A DNA stretch of 64,000 nt from G020354785 sp964521285 (GTDB taxonomy: Bacteria; Bacteroidota; Bacteroidia; Bacteroidales; UBA10428), in contig CAZFQS010000002.1 of the NCBI GenBank assembly GCA_964521285.1, forward strand, positions 186,001-250,000. The letters are read 5' to 3'. The position numbers and the translations under genes were made by a program. Below, piece after piece: positions 1 to 9,360 of this stretch (position 1 is its first letter; each line of letters starts with the position of its first letter). The notes under the pieces are model-generated. The model saw nothing but the letters and a program-made list of their open reading frames with translations. It did no database searches and was not told the origin of the DNA.

Positions 1-894
1 GATTTCAATTATAACAAGTTTGCCCCTGGCCTCTTTAGAATCAATAAATCCTTCTGTGCCGGAAAAACGACATAAAATTTCTTTTGATATCTTCCTGGTA
101 TTATCAGGTATGTATTGAAACGTTTTTTTATAGTAATCAATATATCTTTTCCCGGTAAAAAGAGATAAATACTCATTTTCAAGTTTGTCTAACTCTTTAA
201 CTGCAACTGCTAAAGCCTCCCCTTCCGGCATATAATCATACTGACCTGATAATAATTTAAACTTTCTCTTGCGTATTTTAATTATATAATTGGCAGCCTC
301 TTCTGCCTTTTCTTCCGGAGACTTTCTTACCAGCTGTTGTTTAATAACCGGCATTTTAACGTATATTGAATCTTTAAATACACTTTTATATGTTGTATCA
401 CTATTTATTTGAAGATTGGGTTTCACCGATAAATCTGTGTAATGAATTTTGTTATTATATGAAGTATCAGGTTCTGGAAAACTATGCTTTTTAAAAAGCT
501 GGTTTGGATATAATATCAGGCTGTCCTCAGCCAATCCGGAAAGCATACGACTAAAATTATTGATCCTTTTATTACTTACAGAAAAAAAATACTCAGGATC
601 AGCTTCCTGGTAAATATCAATTTTAATATCTGAAATATCCCATTCTGTTATTTCTCTTTCAGGTACATCTTGAATACCTAAATATTTATCGGCATATTTA
701 TAAAAGGGGCCGGGGATAATAGTAGTTCTTCTAGCTTCAGCTGTTATATTAAGAATGGTCTTTGGCAAGGCATAAATAGCAGCATTATCCTCCAGACTAT
801 TCGTACTTTTTATGTTTGTAACATTAATCTTCTTTTGTGCTTCACAGAATGCAAATAAAGAAACTAAAACAACAGTGATATGTATTTTTCTCAT
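1..894 (-). CDS. DUF4831 family protein (C-terminus beyond the window)
   Basis: A reading frame runs open for 298 codons from an ATG at 892-894 to the left edge, so the C-terminus is missing. The N-terminus is a signal peptide (MRKIHITVVLVSLFAFCEAQ). A stretch near residues 40-65 reads YALPKTILNITAEA, then PGPFYKYADKYLG, which I recognise as the signature of DUF4831, a Bacteroidota family of exported proteins of unknown function. A Lys/Glu-rich segment follows the middle of the protein. The start lies one base after the stop of the NAD(P)HX repair gene on the same strand, so the two are probably co-transcribed. No function can be assigned from sequence; family assignment is from recalled motif pattern. 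Confidence 0.8.
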   Translation of the reverse strand, partial: MRKIHITVVLVSLFAFCEAQKKINVTNIKSTNSLEDNAAIYALPKTILNITAEARRTTIIPGPFYKYADKYLGIQDVPEREITEWDISDIKIDIYQEADPEYFFSVSNKRINNFSRMLSGLAEDSLILYPNQLFKKHSFPEPDTSYNNKIHYTDLSVKPNLQINSDTTYKSVFKDSIYVKMPVIKQQLVRKSPEEKAEEAANYIIKIRKRKFKLLSGQYDYMPEGEALAVAVKELDKLENEYLSLFTGKRYIDYYKKTFQYIPDNTRKISKEILCRFSGTEGFIDSKEARGKLVIIEI

Positions 895-895
895 T

Positions 896-2419
896 TTACT
901 TTTTGTTATCATAAAGTTTAAGAAATGCCCCAGAAATACAATTTATAATATCTGAAGCTATAAGTGCATTTTCACCTGTTTCTTCAGCAGCAATATCTCC
1001 TGCCAGTCCGTGTACAAAAACTCCGATTAATGCAGCCTCCTTTGGTGTATAATTTTGAGCCATTAAAGCCAGAATAATTCCGGTTAATACGTCTCCACTA
1101 CCAGCAGTGGCCATCCCCGGATTTCCTGTAGTATTAAAATAACAGGTTCCGTCAGGACATGCAATTGCTGTATAGGCTCCTTTAAGGACCACGTAAATTT
1201 TGTATTTTTTTGCAAATTCAATCTGTGCTTTATTTCTCGAAAAGTTATCCTTATAATGACCGGTAAGCCTTTCAAATTCCCTGGGGTGTGGTGTTAATAT
1301 ACTATTTTGAGGTATGATTGCTATAAATTCTTTATTTGCCGATATTATATTCAAAGCATCAGCATCGATAACCATCGGTTTATCAGCTTTTTTAAGGAGA
1401 TTATTAAGAGCCTTCTGTGAAACTTCGTCACAGCCTAATCCGGGACCAACTGCAATAGCATTGAATTTATTAAGGTCCGGATGTTCAGTAAATACGGTGT
1501 CCGATTTATCGATACTAATAACTGCCTCGGGTATGGCAGTTTGTATAATCTCATATCCTAACCTGGGAATATGTGATGTCACTAATCCGATACCTGTTCT
1601 AAGTGCTGCTTTTGCTCCCAGTATGGCAGCACCCATCATACCATAACTGCCGGCAATTAGAAGTCCGTGACCAAAAGTACCCTTATGAGCAAACTTATTT
1701 CTTTCTTTAAGACTCTTTTTGATCTCGCTTATTGTAAGGTAGTTATAAGGTGTTTCAATGCTGTCGATAAACCCGGCATGAAGACCTATGGGAAGAACAT
1801 GCCATTCACCTACATAGTGTTCATTTTCAGGGAAGAAAAAAGATATTTTCGGAAATTGAAAAGTAAGGGTACAGTCTGCATTTATTATATTAGCTTTATC
1901 ATTCTTACTATTGTCTTCACCAAATAATCCACCCGGGATATCTATTGAGATTATTTTTGATCCTGACTTGTTAAGGTAATTTACCAATGCTGCGGATAAA
2001 CCTGACAAAGGTCTGGTTAGCCCGCTACCAAATAAGCCTTCAACAATTATATCAGAGCTAATTATTTCAGGAAAATCGTTTTCAGATTCCAGTATATAAA
2101 TTTTAACGAGATTTTGTAATTCAAGCCTTTGCCTGTTAATTTCTGAATCAGGTGACAGCTTATCACTAATGCTTAACAGGTATACATTCACCTTCTTATA
2201 ACCTCTTTCAGCTAACAATCGTGCAATTGCCCAGCCATCACCCCCGTTATTACCCGGACCGACAAAGATTTTAAATGATGTTGAAGTATTATAATTTTTA
2301 ATAAGCCAGTCAGTTAATACTTTGGCTGCCCTTTCCATCAAATCAATAGAAGCAACCGGCTCGTTTTTAATTGTATAACTGTCAACTTCTCTAATCTGAC
2401 TTGAGGTTAAAATTTTCAT
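896..2419 (-). CDS. nnr: Bifunctional NAD(P)H-hydrate epimerase / ADP-dependent dehydratase
   Basis: This cytoplasmic metabolite-repair enzyme restores NADH/NADPH damaged by hydration: the N-terminal half epimerises R- to S-NAD(P)HX and the C-terminal half dehydrates S-NAD(P)HX using ADP. At 507 aa it has the usual length of the fused YjeF form. The N-terminal domain shows GPGNNGGDGWAIARLL (about residues 54-69), the binding loop of the epimerase family. The ribokinase-like C-terminal domain shows GPGLG (about 325), VIDADALN, LTPHPREFERL and GNPGMATAGSGDVLTG (about 433-448), which carries the catalytic Asp region. The ATG at 2417-2419 is the first start and gives the standard N-terminus MKILTSSQIREVD. 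It lies one base upstream of the DUF4831 gene, suggesting a two-gene operon. The family is housekeeping and the assignment is firm. Confidence 0.95.
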   Translation of the reverse strand: MKILTSSQIREVDSYTIKNEPVASIDLMERAAKVLTDWLIKNYNTSTSFKIFVGPGNNGGDGWAIARLLAERGYKKVNVYLLSISDKLSPDSEINRQRLELQNLVKIYILESENDFPEIISSDIIVEGLFGSGLTRPLSGLSAALVNYLNKSGSKIISIDIPGGLFGEDNSKNDKANIINADCTLTFQFPKISFFFPENEHYVGEWHVLPIGLHAGFIDSIETPYNYLTISEIKKSLKERNKFAHKGTFGHGLLIAGSYGMMGAAILGAKAALRTGIGLVTSHIPRLGYEIIQTAIPEAVISIDKSDTVFTEHPDLNKFNAIAVGPGLGCDEVSQKALNNLLKKADKPMVIDADALNIISANKEFIAIIPQNSILTPHPREFERLTGHYKDNFSRNKAQIEFAKKYKIYVVLKGAYTAIACPDGTCYFNTTGNPGMATAGSGDVLTGIILALMAQNYTPKEAALIGVFVHGLAGDIAAEETGENALIASDIINCISGAFLKLYDNKK

Positions 2420-2550
2420 GTATAATGATTATTTATAAATAAAAGGCAAAATAAAGCTTTTTTTATAAATAATGAGTATGTAGAAAATAATAGTTAAAGG
2501 AGGAATAATGGAATAAGGAAATAGAGGAATAGGGGAAGGTGGGTATGTGT

Positions 2551-2584
2551 GGACAAAGATTAAAAAATCTTTCTATATTTGTCC
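2551..2584 (+). promoter_or_regulatory. Inverted repeats overlapping a -7 element upstream of the peptide transporter
   Basis: TATATTTG at 2574-2581 matches the Bacteroidota -7 consensus TAnnTTTG and lies 41 bases before the transporter ATG. I see no good -33 TTG at the expected distance. The box is embedded in dyad symmetry: GGACAAA (2551-2557) pairs with TTTGTCC (2578-2584), and AAAGATT (2555-2561) pairs with AATCTTT (2566-2572). This arrangement suits an operator or a leader hairpin, but neither role is shown. Confidence 0.4.
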
Positions 2585-2621
2585 GATCACAAAATCAGAT
2601 TATTAATTAAAATTTAAAAAT

Positions 2622-4316
2622 ATGTTTAAAGGACATCCAAAGGGATTATATGTTGCTTTCTTTTCAAATATGGGCGAAAGGTTTGGTTTTTATACAATGT
2701 TTGCAATATTTATCTTATTCCTGCAGGCAAAGTATGGTTTTGATTCAGGAACGGCCGGACAGATATATGGAGGTTTTATGGCAGCAGTTTATTTTCTTCC
2801 GTTGTTCGGAGGTTTACTGGCAGATAGAGTGTGGGGTTACGGAAGGACTATAGGAATTGGCCTTGTTACAATGTTTGCCGGCTATTTTCTTCTGGCCGTA
2901 CCCAGTGCAAGGGGAGAAGCATTATGGCTTACAATTACCGCCCTAGCAGTTATATCATTGGGCACAGGTTTATTTAAAGGAAACCTTCAGGCGCTTGTTG
3001 GAAACATGTATGATGATCCGAAGTACAGTAAAATAAGGGATGTTGCTTTTACTATTTTTTACATGGGAATTAATGTAGGTGCAATGTTTGCTCCCACTGC
3101 AGCCCGGGCAGTATACAGTTATGTTCTGAGAGGTGCCGGATTTACTTATAATCCTTCTATTCCGGCACTGGCTAACAAATTTCTTGACGGAACAATATCC
3201 AATGAAAATGTACAGGAGCTTCTTACCCTGGCAGGTAATCAGGTTAAAGGTATTACTGAGGCGGGATTAACAGACTTCAGCATTAGTTATATAAATAATC
3301 TCAGTAAAGCATATCATTTCGGGTTTGGAGTGGCATGTTTATCACTGATTGTCTCCATGATAGTTTTCTGGGGATTCAGGAAATACTACAAACATATTGA
3401 TTTGACCGAAAAGCAGAAAGCGGCAAGTGAGGAACATAAAAATAAAATGATCACTCTTACACCGGAACAGACAAGATCAAGAATAATAGCCCTGGGTCTG
3501 GTATTTGGAGTAGTAATTTTCTTCTGGATGTCTTTTCACCAGAACGGTCTTACAATGACTATGTTTGCCCGTGATTATACACAAAAAATTGTTTCCAGAA
3601 GTGTCTATTTCTGGTTCGATTTATGGGGACTTCTCTCAATTGCGCTTTCAATAGGCGGTCTGGTATTTCTTATAAAAAAATCCAGTACAAACCGGACAAG
3701 GATAATAAGCGGATTAATGTTTCTTGTCTTTGGCTACCTTGCATACATGCGTGTGCGCACTTATACAAGCCTTAATGAATTTACTCCCGAGATGTTCCAG
3801 CATTTGAATCCTTTTTTCATAGTAGCCCTCACTCCTATTATAATTGGTCTCTTTACATGGCTGGGCAAAAAAGGCAAAGAACCTTCAGCACCCAGGAAAA
3901 TAGGCATTGGAATGATAATAACAGCTATGGGATTTCTTGTGCTTGTAATCGGATCACTGAGTCTTATCGGATATAGTCCAAAAGAAATCGGTGAAATAAG
4001 AATTCCTGATGAAAACCTTGCAGTTACTCCGTACTGGTTAATAAGTTCATATTTTACATTAACTGTTGCAGAACTTTTCTTAAGTCCGATGGGAATATCA
4101 TTTGTATCAAGAGTATCTCCTCCCCAATATAAAGGACTTATGCAGGGCGGATGGCTGGCAGCTACTGCTGTTGGCAATTACCTGGTGGTTGTCATGGGTT
4201 ATTCATGGAAAAATTTGCCTTTATGGGGCCATTGGCTTGTGCTGGTTACATGTTGTATGATATCCGCAGTATTTATATTCTCTATCCTTAAGCATCTTGA
4301 AAGGGCAACAAAGTAA
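2622..4316 (+). CDS. POT/PTR2-family proton-coupled di/tripeptide transporter
   Basis: An inner-membrane major-facilitator transporter of 564 aa that would import di- and tripeptides with protons. Near the N-terminus (residues 18-25) NMGERFGFYT matches the POT signature ExxERFxYY with the last tyrosine positions altered. It is followed by the usual helix 2-3 region (FGGLLADRVWGYGRTIG). The sequence has about twelve to fourteen hydrophobic helices; a hydrophilic segment with EKQKAASEEHKNKM around residues 265-277 is the central cytoplasmic loop. SPMGISFVSRVSPPQYKGLMQGGW near the C-terminus is also typical of the family. It stands alone, with its own putative promoter and a strong downstream terminator. 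Substrate range within POT cannot be read from sequence. Confidence 0.9.
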   Translation: MFKGHPKGLYVAFFSNMGERFGFYTMFAIFILFLQAKYGFDSGTAGQIYGGFMAAVYFLPLFGGLLADRVWGYGRTIGIGLVTMFAGYFLLAVPSARGEALWLTITALAVISLGTGLFKGNLQALVGNMYDDPKYSKIRDVAFTIFYMGINVGAMFAPTAARAVYSYVLRGAGFTYNPSIPALANKFLDGTISNENVQELLTLAGNQVKGITEAGLTDFSISYINNLSKAYHFGFGVACLSLIVSMIVFWGFRKYYKHIDLTEKQKAASEEHKNKMITLTPEQTRSRIIALGLVFGVVIFFWMSFHQNGLTMTMFARDYTQKIVSRSVYFWFDLWGLLSIALSIGGLVFLIKKSSTNRTRIISGLMFLVFGYLAYMRVRTYTSLNEFTPEMFQHLNPFFIVALTPIIIGLFTWLGKKGKEPSAPRKIGIGMIITAMGFLVLVIGSLSLIGYSPKEIGEIRIPDENLAVTPYWLISSYFTLTVAELFLSPMGISFVSRVSPPQYKGLMQGGWLAATAVGNYLVVVMGYSWKNLPLWGHWLVLVTCCMISAVFIFSILKHLERATK

Positions 4317-4342
4317 TGATTAATACAAGATACTGATTTATC

Positions 4343-4373
4343 AAAAAGCTATCTGCGAGGATAGCTTTTTTTT
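4343..4373 (+). terminator. Rho-independent terminator of the peptide transporter gene
   Basis: AAAAAGCTATC (4343-4353) is perfectly complementary to GATAGCTTTTT (4360-4370), with a six-base loop and a continuing T run to 4373. It begins 27 bases after the transporter stop codon. Confidence 0.85.
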
Positions 4374-4646
4374 ATGGACATTTGTGTAACTATGCTTCAA
4401 CGATAATAGTTTTAGTAACTCTACAGTAAATTTTAAGTAAAAACATTCATAAAATATTTTGATATATCTGTCTCCAAAATATTATCATTAGTAAAAGTAT
4501 ACTTGGCTAATATATTTTTATAAAGTAACTTGCAGAAAATTTGCTACTGGCAAATTTTTTTAACAAATTTAAATCTTATATTATAACTATTTGATTTATT
4601 ATTGCGTATACTCATTTTATAAAAAAAATATTAAAAACTTAGTACT
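4374..4646 (+). promoter_or_regulatory. Intergenic leader of the LamG protein gene with hairpin plus T run
   Basis: This AT-rich gap contains one structured element: AAAATTTGC (4536-4544) pairs perfectly with GCAAATTTT (4550-4558) across a five-base loop, and T residues continue to 4561. It looks like a terminator or attenuator, 85 bases before the next ATG and well after the transporter's own terminator. No convincing -7/-33 pair was recognised, and no open reading frame of note is present. Confidence 0.4.
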
Positions 4647-7121
4647 ATGAAAAAACTTATACAATTAGTGTTAAAAGGGATCTTAGTATCCGTAATGTTA
4701 TGTTTAATACAGTTAGTTTCCGGACAGACTTATTTGTACTTTACAAGTGAACCGGATTCAACGGCTGTAATCAACAAACAATACAGTTATGTTGTTACTG
4801 CAGCTGCTAACCCCACACCTGTTACATTTTCACTGACTGAAGCACTTGATGGTATGAATATTAGCCCGCTAACAGCCACATCAGCTGAAATTACATGGAC
4901 GCCTGATGAAATGACTGATGGCGGTAAAGTAATTGTACGTGCTAATAATGGTGCTTATCAACTTGATCAGACATATTTTCTCTATATAACAGACGAAATT
5001 CTTTGTGATCCGGATCTTATTGCGTATTATAAGTTAGATGAATCAGCAGGTCCGATTTATGAAGATTTTGCAAGTGGTTATGATGCTGAATTTGTTGGGG
5101 ATGTTCTGCCAATCGGCAGTGACGGAGTAGTTGACAGTGCATTATATTTCGAACCTGCTGCAATTCAGAATAAGTATTTCAATGTTGCTGATCAGGAACA
5201 GTTTGAATGGAGCGGAGATGATGATTTTTCAATTTCACTATGGTTTAAGAGTAGGCCAAAGCATTATGAAATAGGTTATGATAAAAATGAAGTATTTGTC
5301 GGTCGGGTTGGCAGTGAACAATGGTGGTGGTTCGGTTTCAACCATATGTACCAGACTATAACATTTGAATCAGTAAACGATGTTGTGCATGATACAATTA
5401 TAGAAATATTTAACCTTAATGCATTAACTGACACTATGAACTGGCATCACTGTGTTATGGTCTTCCAGGGTGCTGCAACTGGGACAGATTATATACATTT
5501 TTATGTTGATAACATACCACGTACACGTGGTTTCTCGAAAGCCAACAATTTTACTGGAAATAATTTTTTAACAATAGGGTATTTTAATTTATTTACAGGA
5601 CCATCTGCCGATCAATTTCCTGTTTCAGGATTTATGGATGAGATACTTATCTATAAAAAGTCTCTTTCTGCTTCAGAAGTTACAGGAATATATAACGACG
5701 GTTTAAATCACCTGGCTCATTGTAAACCCGGTAATGCAGCACCTTTAATTACATCAGATCCGGTAATAGAGATTGATGAAGACGACCCTTATAGTTACCA
5801 GTTAATTTACAGAGATATAGACCCGGGAGATATAATTACTTTATCTGCACCGATAGTGCCTTCATGGTTAAATTTCAATACAGGAACCGGTTTACTCAGC
5901 GGTACTCCTGAAAATGAAAATGTAGGTGATACAACTGCTACACTTATGATTAGTGATGGTACTGTGGATATACAGCAAACATTTTCCGTTACAGTTTCAA
6001 ATATCAATGATGCTCCTGTTATAACTTCAACAGCTCCGACAGCAGTAAATGAGGATGAGCCATATTCATATACATTTGAAGCAGAAGATGTTGATGCAGG
6101 TGATGATATAACATTAAGCGCCGAGGTAATTCCAGCCTGGCTTAATTTCAATGCTACTTCAGGAGTGTTGAGCGGAACACCTACAAATGACCAGGTCGGA
6201 CTAAATCCGACAGCGGACTTTGATGTGACTTTAAGAGCTACTGACCTTTCATCAGCATATGATGAAGAAAGCTTTATAGTTACTGTCACCAATATAAACG
6301 ACGCTCCGGTGATTACCGGTCAGAATCCCATAAGTACTGATGAAGATATTGCAAGGGAGATAGTATTTTCAGACCTGAATGTGACCGATGTTGATGATAC
6401 CTATCCTGGTGACTTTACATTAAATGTTCAGAACGGTAATAATTTTAGCCGTACGGGTAATACAGTTACTCCCTCACAAAACTGGTACGGGGAACTTACT
6501 GTGCCAATAACGCTTTCAGATGGAGACAGTATAAAGAATTATGATTTGAGTGTAACAGTGAACTCTGTGAATGATCCTCCTGAATTTACCAGTACCCCGG
6601 TAACAGAGGCAGCTGAAGGTTCTGACTATATATACTGGTTTTCAGCTCAGGATGTTGAAGATGCAAGTCTGACTTTCACAGCTGTTAAGAAACCTGACTG
6701 GTCAAATATTTCATCAACTGCTTTAGCAGGTATTTTACAGGGTCAGCCCGGATATGAAGATGCAGGCCAGGATAGTGTAATACTGCGGGTAGAAGATTCA
6801 GAGGCAGCATTTGATGAACAAATATTTATTATTAATGTAACAGATGTACCAACTGCATTAAAAGATAATAAAGTCCGGTTAATTAATATGATTTACCCAA
6901 ATCCTGCTAATAAGAATGAAATCGTAATATTTAAATTAAATGATTTTGCAGGTACGTCAACATTACAGATTTTCAATGTTCTTGGTGAGACAGTTACAGA
7001 AATTAATGTTCTTAATGAAGAAATAATAAAACTGAATGTAAGTGAATTTAAAGCCGGGTTATATCTTTATACAATTACAAATAAAAACAATTCACAAACT
7101 GGTAGATTTTTAATTAAATAA
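4647..7121 (+). CDS. Secreted LamG/Ig-like domain protein with T9SS sorting domain
   Basis: An 824-aa surface or secreted protein. Residues 1-27 form a signal peptide ending VSGQ. A short Ig-like region (about 30-115) is followed by a concanavalin A-like LamG domain (about 119-356, beginning CDPDLIAYYKLDE and with the typical MNWHHCVMVFQG strand). Four Ig/cadherin-like repeats follow (about 362-732), separated by INDAPV or NDPPEF linkers. The C-terminus (about 733-824) has MIYPNPANKNE and ends GLYLYTITNKNN...GRFLIK, the pattern of a type IX secretion sorting domain. LamG and these beta-sandwich repeats usually bind carbohydrate or mediate adhesion; no catalytic domain is visible. A hairpin terminator follows, so it is probably transcribed separately from the hydrolase pair downstream. 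Confidence 0.85.
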   Translation: MKKLIQLVLKGILVSVMLCLIQLVSGQTYLYFTSEPDSTAVINKQYSYVVTAAANPTPVTFSLTEALDGMNISPLTATSAEITWTPDEMTDGGKVIVRANNGAYQLDQTYFLYITDEILCDPDLIAYYKLDESAGPIYEDFASGYDAEFVGDVLPIGSDGVVDSALYFEPAAIQNKYFNVADQEQFEWSGDDDFSISLWFKSRPKHYEIGYDKNEVFVGRVGSEQWWWFGFNHMYQTITFESVNDVVHDTIIEIFNLNALTDTMNWHHCVMVFQGAATGTDYIHFYVDNIPRTRGFSKANNFTGNNFLTIGYFNLFTGPSADQFPVSGFMDEILIYKKSLSASEVTGIYNDGLNHLAHCKPGNAAPLITSDPVIEIDEDDPYSYQLIYRDIDPGDIITLSAPIVPSWLNFNTGTGLLSGTPENENVGDTTATLMISDGTVDIQQTFSVTVSNINDAPVITSTAPTAVNEDEPYSYTFEAEDVDAGDDITLSAEVIPAWLNFNATSGVLSGTPTNDQVGLNPTADFDVTLRATDLSSAYDEESFIVTVTNINDAPVITGQNPISTDEDIAREIVFSDLNVTDVDDTYPGDFTLNVQNGNNFSRTGNTVTPSQNWYGELTVPITLSDGDSIKNYDLSVTVNSVNDPPEFTSTPVTEAAEGSDYIYWFSAQDVEDASLTFTAVKKPDWSNISSTALAGILQGQPGYEDAGQDSVILRVEDSEAAFDEQIFIINVTDVPTALKDNKVRLINMIYPNPANKNEIVIFKLNDFAGTSTLQIFNVLGETVTEINVLNEEIIKLNVSEFKAGLYLYTITNKNNSQTGRFLIK

Positions 7122-7166
7122 ACCGGATATATAGTTCTGGAAATTTTAAAAAACAAACAAAATGAT

Positions 7167-7198
7167 AACCCCGTCTGTCTCACAAAAGGCGGGGTTTT
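7167..7198 (+). terminator. Rho-independent terminator after the LamG protein gene
   Basis: AACCCCG (7167-7173) pairs with CGGGGTT (7190-7196), extended inward by TCT/AGG with a G-U pair, and ends in TTTT. It lies 45 bases after the stop codon. It overlaps the first codons of the longest possible downstream frame, which argues that the hydrolase starts further on, at 7225. Confidence 0.75.
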
Positions 7199-7224
7199 AT
7201 AAATTTTCCAAGGTCATAACTAAA

Positions 7225-9354
7225 ATGATACAATATTGGAAGAGATGTAAAATAAAAATAGTCTTAAATTTAATTGTTGCCCTTCACATATTGTTTTCAA
7301 CAGATGGATTCTGCCAGGTCCCTTTAAAAATAATGCCTTTAGGTAATTCAATAACTTTTGATACATACATCGGAGATCCAAGGGATGTCGGAGATAAGAT
7401 TGGCTACCGATATAAATTATACCTGTTATTAAATCAGGCAGGATATAATTTTAACCTGGTAGGAAGCGAACAAGCAGGCTGGAATTATTTTAATGATGAC
7501 GAAAACGCCGGTTTCCCCGGATGGAGAGATGATCAACTGGCTGATTTGATGGAGACAGGGTATTTCTATAGTTACCCTGTGGATATAATTTTATTGCATA
7601 TAGGGACCAATGATGTTACAGCACTGGATTACACTGTTACGGATGTTGACAGACTTCTTGATGCTGTCGATGCCTATGAAGCAGGTGCAGGTAAACCTGT
7701 TATAGTGCTTCTGGCAAAAATAATAAGCCGTAAGGATTATCCCTGCGGAACTCATTCCGGAACTACATCATTTAATAATAATCTGGTTACTATGGCAAAT
7801 AGCCGCATCAGTGGAGGAGATAATCTTATAGTTGTTGACATGGAGTGTGGAGCAGGGATCAACTATTCAACAGATATGATTGATTTTGCTCATCCTAATC
7901 AAACCGGGTATGATAAGATGGGGCAGAAATGGTTTGATGTAATTAATGCTATAAATACAGCTCCCAGTATAATCAACATACCTGATCAAGACCAACAGGA
8001 AGGCGTAGCTTTTGCAAATATAAACCTTGACAATTACATCTCTGATGTTGAAGATGCGGATCAATATATAACATGGACAATATCACCTGCAAATCCTGAT
8101 CATTTTAACGTGAATATAAATGGCAGCAGAATTGCGATAATTACCCCAAAAGATCCAAACTGGAACGGCTCAGAGACTATCACTTTTGTAGCAACTGACA
8201 GAGGCAAAATCTTAACGGGATTAAAAAAATCTGCAAGTGACCAGGTGCAATTCACAGTAACACCTGTTAATGATCCTCCTGTTATAATTTCACAAAATAC
8301 ACCATTAAGTACGCCTGAAGAAACCGATATAGAAATACTTATCGATTACTTAATTGTAGAGGATGTCGACAATCCCGGTACTGATTTGAGTCTAACTGTG
8401 TTGCCAGGTGCCGGTTATTCTTATAACAGTAATACTGTTACTCCTTCAACAGACTTTAATGGTAATTTATCCGTAAATGTAGTTGCCAATGATCTTGAAA
8501 GCAGCAGTGTGCCATTTGGTGTTACTGTAAATGTTACTGCTGTTAATGATACTCCATCAATTAATATACCGGAAATCCTCACTGCAGATGAAGATATATT
8601 ATATTATCAAATTATAACTGCCAGTGATACTGATCCTGATGACATTATAATCCTTTCGGCCCAGGTCCTACCTGACTGGCTCTCATTTAATTCAACCTCG
8701 GGAGTACTCCAGGGTACGCCTGTGAATTCCGATGTCGGTAAAGACACAATAATTATAAGGGCTTTTGATGGCACAGTATATGTTGATTCTTCCTTTATAA
8801 TTGAAGTAATAAACATAAATGACCCTCCTGTTATAATGTCAATCCCAGCATTAACAGCGTACGAGAATGAATTATATATGTATAGAATAGAAGCAACAGA
8901 TGTTGACTCAAATGATAGTCTAACATACTCAGAAATAAAAATACCGGGATGGCTGACATTTTTTAATACTACCAATGTGCTGGCAGGAAAGCCATCACAT
9001 GATGATATTGGGAGCGATGAAGTTATACTGGCTGTAGATGATGGCATAGATACTGTAAAACAATCATTTATTATAAATGTTATTGGAATAGATGTATTAG
9101 AAGAAAATCAGGTTAATTTAATTGATATAATTTATCCGATACCTGCCACCGATTATATAATTTTTAAAATGACAAAAGCTGATAAGAATTCGACACTTCA
9201 GATATTCAGTATACTGGGCAATCTCATAAAGGAAATAAATATATCATATAAAGAATCACAACGTTTACAGTTAAATGAATTTAAACCTGGTTTATATATA
9301 TATAAAATTATAGGTGAAAATGGTTATCAAACAGGACAATTAATCGTTAAATAA
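7225..9354 (+). CDS. Secreted SGNH/GDSL hydrolase with cadherin-like repeats and T9SS sorting domain
   Basis: A predicted secreted esterase of 709 aa. I use the ATG at 7225 because an upstream in-frame ATG at 7162 falls against a terminator hairpin and because 7225 gives a clean signal peptide (MIQYWKRCKIKIVLNLIVAL, ending GFCQ). The SGNH fold occupies about residues 32-240: the nucleophile is Ser42 in GNSITFD, GTND at 127-130 supplies the Asn block, and D220-x-x-H223 (DFAHPNQTG) supplies the catalytic Asp and His. Ig/cadherin-like modules (VNDPPV, VNDTPS, INDPPV linkers) follow to about 620. A T9SS sorting domain (IIYPIPATDY...GLYIYKIIGENG) closes the protein. Such enzymes often remove acetyl or other acyl groups from polysaccharide. 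Its neighbour at 9361 is a tandem paralogue. The substrate is unknown. Confidence 0.85.
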   Translation: MIQYWKRCKIKIVLNLIVALHILFSTDGFCQVPLKIMPLGNSITFDTYIGDPRDVGDKIGYRYKLYLLLNQAGYNFNLVGSEQAGWNYFNDDENAGFPGWRDDQLADLMETGYFYSYPVDIILLHIGTNDVTALDYTVTDVDRLLDAVDAYEAGAGKPVIVLLAKIISRKDYPCGTHSGTTSFNNNLVTMANSRISGGDNLIVVDMECGAGINYSTDMIDFAHPNQTGYDKMGQKWFDVINAINTAPSIINIPDQDQQEGVAFANINLDNYISDVEDADQYITWTISPANPDHFNVNINGSRIAIITPKDPNWNGSETITFVATDRGKILTGLKKSASDQVQFTVTPVNDPPVIISQNTPLSTPEETDIEILIDYLIVEDVDNPGTDLSLTVLPGAGYSYNSNTVTPSTDFNGNLSVNVVANDLESSSVPFGVTVNVTAVNDTPSINIPEILTADEDILYYQIITASDTDPDDIIILSAQVLPDWLSFNSTSGVLQGTPVNSDVGKDTIIIRAFDGTVYVDSSFIIEVININDPPVIMSIPALTAYENELYMYRIEATDVDSNDSLTYSEIKIPGWLTFFNTTNVLAGKPSHDDIGSDEVILAVDDGIDTVKQSFIINVIGIDVLEENQVNLIDIIYPIPATDYIIFKMTKADKNSTLQIFSILGNLIKEINISYKESQRLQLNEFKPGLYIYKIIGENGYQTGQLIVK

Positions 9355-9360
9355 AGTGAG

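Noticed and set aside
1314..1927. Plus-strand frames within the nnr gene
   Set aside because: They are antisense to a well-conserved enzyme and have no recognisable domain.
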